From Cruorifilaria tuberocauda (Eukaryota > Nematoda > Chromadorea > Rhabditida > Onchocercidae): a DNA stretch of 64,000 bases. The notes below the pieces were generated by a model. The model was not told where the DNA came from. It did not search any database and saw nothing but the letters and a program-made list of their open reading frames with translations. The position numbers were made by a program, and so were the translations under genes. The stretch spans positions 111,537 through 175,536 of the forward strand of contig JABVXU010000076.1 in assembly GCA_013365365.1 (NCBI GenBank), read 5' to 3'. Of this stretch, positions 1 through 14,600 are shown piece after piece; within the stretch, counting starts at the first letter, position 1, and each line of letters starts with the position of its first letter.

Positions 1-2744
1 ATCCTCATCTTCAAATAGTTTCCACCAAAAACGATTGAGTGCATAAAGGCATCGAAGAAGAACAAGAGAAGGCACACAGGGGTCATCTACATCGACTGGT
101 AACACATTCGTCAAGTACGAATCCAGAGGACATTTGCTAGCCGGAACTTCTCCATCTAAATGTCATAATAACATATCGATAAATTTACAGTCTAGATTTT
201 TAAATTTTGAACTGAAGAAAATAAAAATGAATCTCTGGTGTTTGATATTCCTTTACCAAATCTAATTTTTCTGCTAGAACGGAAATGATGAAAATCAAGT
301 CCGTAAAGATATCGAAGAGGAAACAGATGCTACTAAGAAATTTAAGTTACACAAAAAAAAGATCAATTGAGAGATTATAACCAAGCACATGTGCATCGAA
401 ATGTAATTATTAAACTTGAATGAAATTGAAATTTGCACAGTGAAAGATCGAGTTATCCTTTCAACTGTTATTTAGTTAATTTAATCATATAATTAAATGA
501 AAGTACAGCTCTAACCGATCCATAATTTTTCATCGACCTTTGGCCGTTTTTCCCGTTTTTCAGATCTCCCAGATGATGATTTGATTGTGGATGCTGCTGT
601 TGCTAGTTCTTCAGATGCTTCAGATGGTAGAGGTGCAGCAGCCCGGTAGTAGAGGGTATGCGTATTCACCCATATACCTGTTGCGACAGTGAAGTGATCT
701 GCGTTATCGCCCAGATTTACTTGTCCAAATTGTCTTAGTGCCTATGAGAAAGGAAGCATAATTATTGACAGTTCTACCTAAGTATGTTGGAAATACTAGA
801 AAAACTTGCAGAAATCTTGACCAACGTGGAAATGTGTGGGACATACCTGCAGGATGGACATATGTCCTGGAACTTTTTCATCATTTATTAAAATTTCTAT
901 ACGACTGGGCTGAGAATTTCCACCTGATAGCGAACCTTCCTATAATTCGACTCCAAATTAAACTTACTGAACGTTTTTAAAATAAGCTAAGATAATACGT
1001 CTTCTGATGATTAACTTACAGAGGGCATTTCATCATCATCGCTGCCATCTTCATCACCAGATGAATCTTCCGCACGCACGTAACCGATCCCGCGATCCAA
1101 CAAATATCTTTCAATTGCCGAAATTGAAGTGAACGGATCTACCTGTACAAAAAAATACTATCTTCACTCTCACGAATACAATTATCGAGCATTTCAATGA
1201 ACTGTTCCAACAACAGTATGCCATTAATTGCCCATAATTATTAATTTCAGATTGTAATATTGCTTTGTTAACTACTCCTGTCATTCTAATGAAAATACCT
1301 TTATGGAACCATGTCCATGCCTCCATTCTTTCAAATCCTTGCAAGTTGGATGTCGCTTCAAATTACACTGAAAGAAATATACATATATATATATCTTTTC
1401 TTTCCAAATAATTTTCATAAACTCAAAAAATTTTTTTTAATTGGAAAATATACAGCAGATGTTAGCCTGGTAAAAAAACATACACGAATTTGATGGGTTT
1501 GGAAAAAGCGTAACGCTTGTGAACCGCGTAAAGCTCCTCCCGAACTACCTGTTACGATTCCACCCATATCAGTAACTTTCACCTGAAAGAAATGTATTCC
1601 ACTAATTGACTGCATTAATCTCACAAATCACTATTTAAGGAATCTATTATAGTGAAGAAGAAAAATGTTACCCGAAAATTGTGACTTCGTCGTTTTATCT
1701 ACATTCCACATTCACGTGCTAACGGATCCGATCCACTAACAAGTAAGATTTTAACACTCTAACGACTTTCCCGGATATCAAAAACTACTTCAAGCGTAAT
1801 TCAAATCATAAAGAAAGAAGATACCTGGAACTGTTCATGCTGAGCTACCGATGCGAGCAACTTTGTTACAAGAGTTTCGAAAGCTGCCCAACATTCCGAT
1901 TCATCCGCTGGTCTTAGATTATCCGGCTAAAAGAATTTCGAAAATATCTATTTTCTTCTTTTGAAGAACATCGACAAAAGCTTTATAATGTTTTAATGCA
2001 TTAACAAACACATTTTCTCTGGAGTGCTCTATAATTATCATAATAGATGCATCACAAATATTATACTCCTAAATATGCGGTAGACAAACTAACTGATATT
2101 TGAGTAATTTACATCGATGTTCGTATAAAATCACATTTTCTATGGTATGTCTTTTACTGAAAATTTGACTGAATGAAAGTGATCAGTACTCAGTTTCACT
2201 CAGTGAAAAGTCATATCTCATGCTCTAGAACAGAATACTACGACATACGTAAAACGCCTACAAATAGCATTCTTTATTGAACAGATATTTGTAATATACA
2301 ACTTACTGTGAGGGACATAAAAACTGCGACGAAACGTTTGAGACGGAGTTTACGCGGTGACTGATATGATGGTGAAGAACAAGTAATATACTTACAGAGA
2401 GAAGTAAGTACGCCGCTATGATTCAATTCAAAGGCACTTACATCGTTTTCCAGTAAAATTGTCTGCAAATAATGAAATCTGTAAATTACACATTAAATAA
2501 CTAATCTCCAGAAGAAATCTATCTTCTTTTTCAATCTTCTTCAACCTTATTTCTCCATATTTTTTAATAAATTAAAACAGTAATTCTTTCTTACTTACCT
2601 TAAATCCAGTAAGTGCAGTGCTTCCAACATCTTTTTCGCTAGCAAGAGATGAAGCTATTGCTGTCAAACGACTTAAAAGTGACGGAGTTGAACCATCGAT
2701 ACCGGTGGATGGTGTTGAAAAATATACTTGTATCAAATATTCAG
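1..2744 (-). other. TRIP12: TRIP12 exons 24-32: conserved block preceding the HECT domain
   Basis: Exons: 2744-2599, 2462-2307, 1926-1825, 1582-1484, 1367-1299, 1142-1020, 909-847, 741-516, 155 to beyond base 1. Diagnostic segments are ENDVSAFELNHSGVL, RKLRLKRFVAVFMSL, RGSQALRFFQTHQIRC, DPFTSISAIERYLLDRGIGY followed by an acidic run, and KCPLDSYLTNVLP. The order matches TRIP12 up to the start of the HECT N-lobe. The last exon is cut by the window edge while still in frame. Confidence 0.92.
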
Positions 2745-5700
2745 CTGAAATGAGAACAATATTGAATATTCCAGTATCTCGTTATCAGTAAACTTTCTAT
2801 CTTGGATGTGACATTAAATTATTACAAAAAATATCACAAAAGAACAACTACAAAAATAAACCAAGGTTATAGATATAAAAAATTGAGATAAACGTAAGCT
2901 TCTTGTTCGAAAAGGTCATAAAGTTTTAAAGTTCAACAAGGTACTTCTAATAAACCAAGAGATACATCTGATACTATCTGCCAAAACGACGAACCTTCTT
3001 TACGTATCCACTGTCGGATTACTTCACGTTGTTGATGATTTAGAGCAGATCCGCCGGTAGATGATAATGGCACCGTAAATGAATTATGACTAGTAGATGA
3101 TGATTGCATCAAAACAGCCGAACATGAACTTCCTACAGCAGCTGATGGCGCAAATGTTGAAATACGTCCACGAGATGTATGAGATGGTACGCTTGCCGAA
3201 CAACCAGATCCTAAAGTGCCAATTAAACCGGTAGACAAAAGTCACAAAACTATTCCGTAGAAATATCAAGATGAATTGCCAAAAATGTTGATTAAATCAA
3301 CAAATGAATACACGCAATTCACACCGAGCCAAAGCATCAGAGCAACTATCCGATTACAGCGGATAATAATAACAAATACCTGAAGGGTAATGATGTACCG
3401 ATGCTGTCTGAGATTGACCGATAGCAGTGAAAAATGATGAGAGCGTGTTACTTGGTGATGTGCTATCATGTGGCGAATGTCCGGTTGATGATGTGCCCGG
3501 CATGCGAAATGATGGTAAGCGTAGCGTATGAAGAAAATTCGAAGGTGTTGTTTTACGACGTGATTCTTTGCGGGATATAGGGCTGCAACTAGGACAAAGT
3601 TATCATATTCATGCATATAATCTTATTATGAAGTTCTATCAGTGATGTCCAACTGCTACTCTACAATAAAAATGTAAAGCAGCAAGTTTCCGTTGATATT
3701 TGTTTACTTAAAAAACAGATTGAAAAAGATGATATAACGACTTGTAAGTTGGGTTTGGCATCGTGAATGTCATCCGGAAGCTGACAAATCAATAAGGATT
3801 AGAGTAATGAACGGAAATCTAACTACTGGGTTTAAGTTCAAAAAATAGAGAAGTACTGACTTCGGCTTGTTTATAGCGCTAAAATTGCTAATAAAACTGG
3901 AGCTGGCAATAATTCTATTATTAGCTATCATAAATTCGTTCAAATACGAATAAGGTGTGAGCGGTCAGTGAAATGTATTTGTTGCAATGGATTATGATGG
4001 TCAGTGTTACGGGTGAAATGCATACCAGAACAGCTGTTATAAACGAAACTGTTCCAAAGGAAGAATCAACTCGAACTGTGTCAATTTGTAGTTGATTTAA
4101 ATTTCCTTATAATATTTCTGGCAGATATATCAGTGCAAATTAAACACTCTCTGTACTGTCAAATTTCTAACAGTTGCAAAATCAGAAACAGAGAGGATTC
4201 AAACCTCTCCGGTGATGTCTTACGACGATGGCGACCACCATTCGGTGAAACGATAACACGAGTAGTATTACTTGAGCTTGGACCAGCTTCTGCAGTTGAT
4301 ACTGCCAACTGTGTAATATTACGAGTTCTTGTACTTGTATTTTGTTTAGCTGAAACCATCCAGATCTTGAATTTGTCTGGTGAATTGCAGCACCATCATC
4401 CTTTCAAAATTTGACCCTGATGCTTTGCTCTGCGTGGTGATCGGTATTGATGACATATTTGTAACTCACCGCACACTTATTCAGTGTTTCTATCCAGATT
4501 TTAATCAGTTACAGAAAGTGCAAAATAACAACTACATTAGATGTAAGTAAACATGACATGAGCTATTTGCATTTTACGGTATAAAAAAATTATTAAAAAA
4601 AATTTACCAGTTGACAATGCTCCTTCCATCAATTCCGATGCCCTTGTTTTCGGACCACTTCGCGTTCGCATTCCTGTAGTTGTAGCTGCATTGTCTTGAT
4701 CAGCTGGTGTAGCTGTTTGTGCCGATGAAGCTGACACTGGTGATTCAAGTTTCATTTTAGAGAGTTTCTCAATTTCGTGCGCAACACCTTCAAATCTCAA
4801 CTAGTCATGGAAATGCATAGTTTAAATGAGAAGTCATTTTATTACCTGACAAAATGGAAAACAATTTCTCCGAAACTTTTCTTCCCAGTAGAAAAAGTTA
4901 AGGTCAAAACTATTATAAAGAAAATTACTACTACAAAATTGACAAATCGGAAGCCTAATTCAAACAGGAGGAAAACTGCCGCATAACATGCAATCATAAC
5001 ATACAAAAAATATTCAGATCAGAAAATCAGAAAAACGGAAGTTAAATCAACCTTCGCGCTTAAATAACGGCTCATACATATCCGGAAATTTATCCAGAAG
5101 TAGATGAGATAACTGCAGTGCTGATGCCACAACACAAAGATCTTTATTTCGTGCACTAGCCAAAGCACTAGCGATATGTCCAGCAAGAGGGAGATTAGCC
5201 AGAATATCTTTCAGCACTCTTACATCTGAGGGATAGATCATTCTTAAAGTTACGCGCAAGCTTTCATAACGAAGTGCTGGACCACTCTGGAAAGGAACAA
5301 GAATCCAAAATGCAAAAATTACTTAACCGATCAAAATTTTCAACCAATGAAACAAAGTTGCAGGAAAAAGATAACTTACTGAACTGCCATCAATTTCCAC
5401 TAATATCGGAAGAAGTAATTGCACAACTTGTTCCAGAAGCACTGGTTCTGTTTTCATCAATTCCAATCGACGATCCTCTTCTGGAGATGCTGTTTTACTT
5501 TCTGTAAAAACATTTCATTTTACTGTTAAATATGTTCATTAGCTACATGTTCAATCGTCCGAATACTTTTTCTACATTCGACAAAATCACCAGGATTATC
5601 TGTACAATATTCCATATAGTCAAAATACTGGAAATTGATGATTCACAAACATTTAACATTGAAACTGCAAAAGAAAAAAATCAGCTTGACCAGATGACAT

Positions 5701-8633
5701 CCCAGTTAAAGTAATAACGTCATCAAGACTCAGCAAAGAGCTAATATGACAAACTTCATTTTTCATTATTTTTGCACAAAGTACTAAATCCCAATTGCGA
5801 GAAAGAAGCCAAATTTTCTTAAATAACAAAGTTCCAGTAAAACTAACTGAAAACGGATGCCCGTCGCTGCAGAGCTCTTTCTTTACCTGTCGAATGATTT
5901 CGTTGTACCATTCGTTGTAAATCAATTTTATAAACATTTCCGTTGACTTGAAGATTTACTTCCGTTTCATTTGTTGCATATGCCATCTACAAAACATATA
6001 ATTTTGATAACATTATGAAATTTTATTCAAGTCTTAGTTTTAACTAAAAAATAGCATTTACAGAACCTAAATAAGGTTAAAAATGTTCACCTAAATAAAT
6101 TAAATTCACCTAAATAAATTAAAGTCTCAATTAAATTCAAATGTGATTTCTCCATTATTTAAATAAGAAACAAAACCGTGCATGTTGCATTCATGAAAGG
6201 TTAAAAATGATTCCACCATAGCAGCTAAACACATAAACATTTTTATACAATCAAACTTTTATTATGTACTTTTAATGAGAAATTCCATCAAAAGAGCAGT
6301 ATTAAGAATACCTCAATAAGTCGCGAATCGAAATGAGTAAATGGTAACCACTGATTAGAGTCATCTCTCCAGTACCATAATGTCGGTTGGAAATCGCAAT
6401 AAGTACCATGCGAACGTAGCATTACATTATCTATTTCAAAGATTCCATCAACCGGTAAACGTGGCATCAATTCTCTGCAAAAAAACACATGACTACATCT
6501 GCATACCGCATTTATTTGCGCGAAAATTAAACAGAACCATTTTTCCCTTTACAACTGATTCCACTATTGTATCGTAACTGATATCAAATTATTAATTTTT
6601 ATTCAGACATTCAGAAAAAGCATTTGGCACTAAAAAGATTTTTAATTTCTTAAGAAAAGGGAACAGTAAAGCAAATAAAGAAACTGACCCAGCTAAATAA
6701 ACCAATTCTTGCAGATGCTGTGGTGGGCGATCAACAATTTCAAAAGTTGTGTGATCACTCTCCTTTGATCCAACAATCAAAAATTTGATAGTTCTAGCAA
6801 AATCTGTAAAAAAGTGAATAATGAACCAACAAATATAATGATAAACACTTGATATTCATTCAAGTTTTCCACATGGTAATTAGTTGATTAGTTTGTCATT
6901 TAACCAATTGGCTTATTATAAAATCGATATCGGTCAATCATTAGTACCTATATGAATTTACACAAATGCTCTTATTGCATACAAGAAAAAAACAATATGA
7001 CTAACCCATATAAACCAATGCAACTGCCAAATCGCTACATCTGGAAGCCATTGAACGCAACATCCGTATTAATGACTGGAATGTATTTGGGCCTACGGCA
7101 CAAGGTTGAACCAATAGTAACTGTTGCACATTTTTCAATAATGCATGATTTTGGCCGGCTATTTCCCGCAACTTATCAGCATGATTACGCATGTTGTCCA
7201 CAAGACGACAAAATAACACACAAACTGATTCTAGACATCGCTTATCCTGAAAAATCATTGCGGATTATACCAACCTTATGAAATTCTGGATTACAATCAA
7301 ATGTGAAATTCCTTCCTGAATTTCATTTCCAAACGAAAGTTCTCATTCCTTTGTATATCTTTATTTTTTTATCATAAATTTCCAAAAAAAAAAAGAAACT
7401 ATCATCCTCACTTCAATTAGAAGTCGCTGTGTAAGATCAGCTAATGATTCACGCACTTGGGAAAAATCATTAGCCGATACATATGTCGCACAATTAGCAG
7501 CTATTTGAAATGCTAAGCGCTGTGATGGAACGGAGAAGAAATCAATATGTGATATTGTCGCTGCGATGCCACCCTAAATAAAAAAACTATATGGTTCTTG
7601 GTGACTTAGATTCTGTAACACCTTTTTTGTGATAGTCAACTAAAACATTGTTTTTTAATGTAAACGACTGTCTGCCCTTTATTACTCTATCCATTATCTC
7701 GAGTATACAAAGATATTTTAATTTGATAAGTGTCTAAATTTCTATTGCATAATATATAGCTGAAAATACTGAAAGTAATATGAAAAAGTTTACAACAACT
7801 GTCATACAATAATATCAGATACCACAACAACTACAGAAAACTTACAGCCGACATTATATTTTTTCCATTTCTTTTTGACATCACTTCCAACGCCATTAAT
7901 GATTGTTCCGCTACGTCAATGCATTCGATACGTTTTAACTGCAGGAAATATATTTAAAAGTTTATCCAAATTTCTCCGAAATCAATCTTGACTTTGTCAG
8001 GGCACAAGAGGGAAGTTATAATTGGGACGAGTTGCGGAAAGAGAGATATTTAATGTTATGTGCTATTTTACTAACAACTTTTTCTTGAAATTAATATTCA
8101 CAGTTCCTACGTCAATGTTAAAGAGAAACATCAAAAAAATAAGAAGTCCATACTTACAGTTGTAAAAAAAGACGAGAAAGAAAATTCTGTTCTTTGTTGT
8201 GAAAATTTTAGTATGAGGATCAGAAAAAACTTCTCTGGTCTACCTTATCTGCTTAATAGCAAGTTAAGCATATTGCCAACGTTATCGGCAAGCTTAAACA
8301 TGTCATGATATGCAAGTTCTATGCAAGTTATAATATAAAACAATGATCAGCGTAAAATCTGTCAGTGGATTAGCACTACTCCAATATGTTTGTGGTAACT
8401 TTTATTCTACTACTAGGTAAATGAGTATTTAACCATTCGCCGTTCAATAAATGAAACGTTTTTGACAAAATAAATTCTGAAAATAAAAACCTTTTCGAGA
8501 AGATGTGGTACTGTATCGATAACAACTGGTAATGCACGCGGTAAAGCTTCTAGCATGTTCGATATACATCTTGCAGCCGTAAGCATCTAAAATAAAATAT
8601 TTGAAATCATGATAATGAAATTATCAGATAATG

Positions 8634-8679
<46 letters not shown>

Positions 8680-11600
8680 ATCGAAATCTCTGAATGCGAC
8701 TGGGTATTCAATACAACCCGCCTGCCATTTACAGTAAAATATTTTGATGTGCTGAAACTTCATCTTACCAATACGAAATTATGCTCCTTCTGAAGTAATA
8801 CAATGAGGGCATGAACGATATCTTTGATGGGTAAATTTGGAAGGCTTTCTTCGTTGCCCAGAAGTAGCATGTCGGCTAATTCCGTAGCTGCGTCAAGTTG
8901 ACTAAGTTCACTTGTAGAACGCAGACGTTCCATTATCGACACAACTCGCGCATCTGAAACATTTAGTTAATCAACTGGCAATAACTAAATCAATAATAAG
9001 AGTCAGATGATTTCATGAAAATGAGTTTTTGATAAGGAATAACTAAATGCATTTTTCTTGGAGGAAAGGGATGAAACCAATCGTTTGTTTCTAGATCATT
9101 TTAACATGTGGTTCGAATTCGTACATATTTCTCAGACTAGGAAATTTTCATTCATAGCACATAACACATTTCACACTTACGATCAAGAGTTACCCTTCAT
9201 AAAAGAATGCACATATCACTATCAGCACCGATTAAACAAGCATTTGCTTTGCTTTCAACTTATGAAGAACGTTTCATAAGTAGTGTGTTTAAAAATTTTC
9301 GAGTAGCTGCATATATATTAGTAAATTTTGCAGCATACAACTATATCAATCTAAATAAATAAATCACAAAATGAAAAATCAAGTCGGCTGCCGCCCACTT
9401 TAACATTCCCGAATTACTACCTATCCTCAGAACAATTTATGACTTTTAACCTTTCGAATCTTTACGTAAAGCACGTAAAAGACACTCACCTGCCACTTTT
9501 ACTGCATTTACCGATTAGAGGGTCAAACATAAAAATTTAACATATAATGATAATAACCTTGTGTATTTCTTAAAGCTATATTATTGCGCACATTCACATA
9601 CACACGTATATATGTTATAGTGTTACACTCAGTAAGATTTAATGCACAAATAGAAATGGGTTCCCTAAAAAAATGCTTACTTCCTTAAATGAATGATAAT
9701 GATTGATAGCGATAGGTAATTCTAGTGTCCGCAATAGTTAATGAACTTTAGCAACTGTGTTCCAAGTTTGTTCCAAAAGAATAAACAGAAGAAAAATTTC
9801 TCCCTTCCCCCTTTTTCCAGCTCGTTGCGTTTCTCTTACAAATCCTTTAATACTTGGTAAATCTAGCAATCAATGTATTAACAGCATAAATAGGTTATAT
9901 CCCATTACTTTTTTTCTTTTTGTCTTCTTTTTTGCCCTTCGTTCCTTCTTTCATGCTCCTCCTCTCTAATTTCAAAGAACTCTTTTGAGCTCTCAGATCT
10001 TAGGTAGGAATCCAACCGGTGAGAAATCAGAAATTCCAGCCTGAAACATTTGGCTCAGAAAACAAATTTTCCACACTTCTCAGCAAGCATAATAGTGAAA
10101 TCTTCGCCGAAATTTAACACTCGCTTCATTAATTTCTGAAGCATCCAAAGAATTTAAATGATAAACTGTGAATAAATTATTATCGCACAAAACATTATGC
10201 ATTTCTTTAAAAAAAAAACTAATAAGTAGTATGCTAAACTTTCAATATCTTCGAAAGATAAAAATAAGTAAGAATGAAACATTTTATACGATGAACTATC
10301 TCCTATAACATCTTACTTTATCATCTATATAAATACTATCCTTATCAAACGCTACCTTCCTATCTAATAGAAAAAGAAAAATGACAATTTCTTTATCTTG
10401 CTTTCGTCCTCCCCTCCCATTTCATCGTTACGGTAATGATATGTTTATATCAATCAGATAACAATAACTGAAACAGGTGATATAGTCGAATAAATCGATA
10501 TGAATCAAAGCGTTTTGTTACACCACAACCACGATGCATTTCACAGGCTTCTATCACTCCGTCCTCTTTTTATCCAAATTGGCCATCTACCCTTCTCGAG
10601 ATAGCACTTACCTCCTCTCCTACAGAAATGGATCAACTTTCCCCATCAGAGAGAAAATTACTCCCAAAGAAATCAACCTTGCCGAAAATTTTCATAAATA
10701 AAATAAAATGGTCAGAACATTTTGCGCGACAAATTTCAACGTCAAAACCAGTTATGTATATATGGAGGATTAACACATAACGTACACATCATCGTAAGCG
10801 TACGTTAAACGTCATATATAATTATCATACAAAGAATCACACACATTTATCAATACACTCAATATTCTATAACAATTATTACGTATATGTATTACTGCTT
10901 AAAAATCAACTAATTATAAGTAAAACATTTCGTGTTCTTGCAAAGAGAAGATTTTATGCAAGTTAACTGCTATTTTGGTTATCTAAATTTTTGAACTGTT
11001 TCCATTTAAAATCAATGCTAAACATTGCATATCTAAAATCTCTCTCAGAAAAACGCAATATATCATTATTAAAAAAAAGCAAAAGAAAATGAAGTAGTAA
11101 AACAACGCGAAAAAAATGTAAAAGAAATGGAAAGTAAAACACTACAACAATTTATCATTTAATTAACTAGTACATGATAAAACAGCTGACAATCACCCTC
11201 CCAAAACGTTTAACCTTTCCTACTGTATTCTTCTCTATTCCTTTTATTCCTCTTGAAGCTAAGTGTAATAGATACACATCTTGTCAGAATTACGATAAAT
11301 CGCTGATTACTCAAATTCCAACTTATAATCTGTTTTTTGAGGCATATTAGGGTAAAAAGAGGAAAAAACTAGAATAATTAAACGTGTTGTATCTTAATAA
11401 ATATTTTAAATGAAATAACATACGTTCAAGATGCATAAAGCGTAATAGTTGATATAACTGATATATACTACATATAGTTTAATGACCCATTGAAGTTTCC
11501 TTTTTGAGATCTTTGGCAATCTCATCCGATATTTCATTACAAAGAAGGATTCAGCATGACAAATTCTCGAACAATGGTGGTTCTCAGTTTGCACTTCTGA

Positions 11601-14600
11601 TTAACACTACTACAAAAGGATGATTGAACTAAAGCAAGTTCCAACCAATACAGAATTCCTTGGACATCAAAGAACGGTTGCGGTAAAGTGGGCTGGCAGT
11701 AAATATATGGCCTGGCACCGAGTAGTACGACAATTTTCAAGAAGGTGTATATATAAGCCAAAAGCATATCGACCAAATCTCCATAGTGCCTGGGAAGGGG
11801 AAAGTTAGTCTGCTAATCCTCCACTAAGCTTTTATTCCAGAATCAATTCTAGCTCCATCTACTCTATCCCGCAAATCTGATGCTACCCTACCTTATCTTG
11901 AGCTAAAGTAAAGATATGGCATAAAATTCAGCACTGTAACTGGTCTCTTGCTTTCCTTTAAATTAGAAATACATGCTAATTTTATCATAAATTTTCCCTT
12001 TGAATAGTTCGCTATATTATTCATTTTCATAATTGGTCCCTCAAATATTATGTACCGTTAATACTATCAACAGCAGCATCGATAGCAACATCACCATCAC
12101 CACTACCACCACCGGCAGTAGCAGCAACAGCAGCAGTAGCACATCTTGCCGTGTGCTCAATCGATATATAAATTTTGCACAAATGTATGTTTGTGAAAAA
12201 ATGTTGTTTCTATGCGAATTCCTTCAAACAATGACGATCTTTAATCACAAACCAAAAAATTCGATTCTGAACAGAAATTCGATCTATTAATAACTCGCAG
12301 AATTAAAAATCATGATAAGCAGTCAATCAAACAAATATGTACTTTGCCTTACAACCACCCTGTGAATGGAAAGAATAAAAATGAAATAAATATTTCTAAG
12401 CTTTCTAACGCCCTAAACCTTTTGAGATTTCTTGCAGTCCCAGAAATTTCTTAACCAAGAAATGCGCACACATCTTAGATGTAAATTTGAATCAGAATAA
12501 GTTTATAGTTTACGAAAATCCAATTCCAGCATGTTAAGTATCTATATAAACTTGCCAATTTCTACAATCATTACAGACTGTACAAATAGGAATTTAAATG
12601 TGAAAGAACTACGTGCTGAAGAAATCCAAGCTTACATGTTATTGAATCACATATAATACAGTACCTCCGATATTGCTAAAACATCCTATGCTAAATTCTG
12701 GAATCAAAACAACTTGAAGTATACTCAAAAAAATGCAAAAAAAAGATAAGTTCTGATATGATATCTAAACAATGTATTGCCTCCTTTCATACCTTTTATA
12801 TTCTAAAATAAACATGAGTTAAAATTTAGTTTGACCCACAAAACAATAAAGATCATCCTTCCCAGCTAACTGAATGGAACCGTATTTTAAACTTTCGGTT
12901 TATTTATTTTCGACAAAATTATCTGAACATAAGTGTTCGAACATTATAAAAAGAAACTAAAATTATCTACTAATAAAATATTTTCATTTTTATTTTTCGA
13001 ATTCTTTTTTCGTTCATTCTTCATCGCCAGTACTTTAAAATTTCGTGAACTTGAACTTATAAAGTTTAAAAATCCGAGATTGAATGGAGTAATCAAATTA
13101 AAAACTTCAGCTATTATGATTAATTATCCAACCAGGTAATACGGGATTCGGATTCTCCTTAAACCTACTACCACTTTAAGTATTTAACATATGTTTGTTC
13201 ATATGAACAAAATTTGTGCTGTAATCAAGATTTTACCCTACTCGAAACAATAAATCGAGAAAAACTGTATCTCGTAGCAAAATTCTTGCCATAAATTATT
13301 CAAACTCAAGGAATGGATCAAATATCCTTGAATTGCATTTCTTAATATCAGTAAATAACCTTAATATGAAATGAAGAAAGCGTACCAATTCCTCTCATTC
13401 TACGACTTTATCATCTTGAGAGAAATTTCCATAAATTTACGAAGTTATCGTACTTATAATCCAATCCATCTCTTCTTCATTCATATGTCGCACATACAAC
13501 AAACTCATCAAATACTGAAACGCTGATTTCATAGTGATGATTTTGATGATAAGTTTGTATTTGATGAGTTTGCTGTATATGCCACATACATATTTGTTCT
13601 AAATTCAAATATTTTATATATCGAGTTATTTTTCCAATATGTGTATTACCGATTTATTTAATAAATTCGAAAAAATCATGATATTCTTATCCCCGTTATC
13701 TTTCTTTTATTGTTCCTTTTCCTCTTTACTTCTGTTTTAATTTTCATCCTAAACCTTTCGAAAACTTGTTATTTTTGTTAAATGTCAATCGTCTTATCCT
13801 ATAAACACTTAAGATCTAAATCTAACCCGGAATTACAATTGGAAAGTCAGCTCGTAAACTTTCCGCATCTAAACATTCTTGAGTATTACTGATAAGACTA
13901 AGTTCTTAACAAACAGATTCCACATCCGAACCGTATATGCATATACATAATACATATGTAATATCATTCTTATAACAATCTACAACTTTTGCCGTAGGAC
14001 GAAAACGAAACGGATATATTGAATATCATGCTCGCTGTTGATAGCTAGATCAACTGATATAACACAGACTTAATCAAACACTGTGCAGCAGCGGAAGAAC
14101 AAGCATTTGTTCGCCTAAACCAGATATGCTGCTTTCAGAATACGTGTGTAAAAACCGTCTTTAATATATATAAATTGATTGACTTGACATAGCTCTTATG
14201 TTAAATAGAGACAGATACTGCATCTTGTGCAACCTAATTAGTTCGGAATAACCGTCGCAGACAAAAATGAACGAAAAAAAATAGTTTCCAGAACTAATTG
14301 GTTTCCATGTAACAGACAAATGCATATTTACTACATAATCTTTCATAGAAAGAGCCATATTAATGCACCCAAATCTACAATTTTCAGCAAACTTAACCGA
14401 TTAATGTAATTTTTGATATATTATCGTGATTACATTTTTTCTCTCTCCTCCTAACATATTATCTGCGATGGAGAGAAATCCCTTCTTAAAAATAGACTTA
14501 AAATAACAAGAATACTTACTAGGATGCGCATGAGCTGAACCAAGTAAATGTTGAACGCGAGGTACAAGCGCACCCAGAAATGAAGATGCTGTATGAACAG

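Larger units (their letters stand above)
8954..14519 (-). other. 5.6-kb intron 8 of the TRIP12-like gene
   Basis: Bounded by the donor A|GTAAGTATT at 14,519 and the acceptor TTTCAG at 8,954. All ORFs inside are short and AT-driven, and none resembles a protein family. It contains an imperfect CAN trinucleotide repeat near 12,067-12,141 and an inverted repeat at 13,485-13,587. No nested gene was recognised. Confidence 0.8.

Noticed and set aside
4190..4215. tRNA T-arm-like hairpin (AGAGG-TTTGAAT-CCTCT on the minus strand)
   Set aside because: No matching acceptor stem, D-arm or anticodon arm lies upstream, and the hairpin straddles the exon 20 donor of TRIP12. Chance resemblance.
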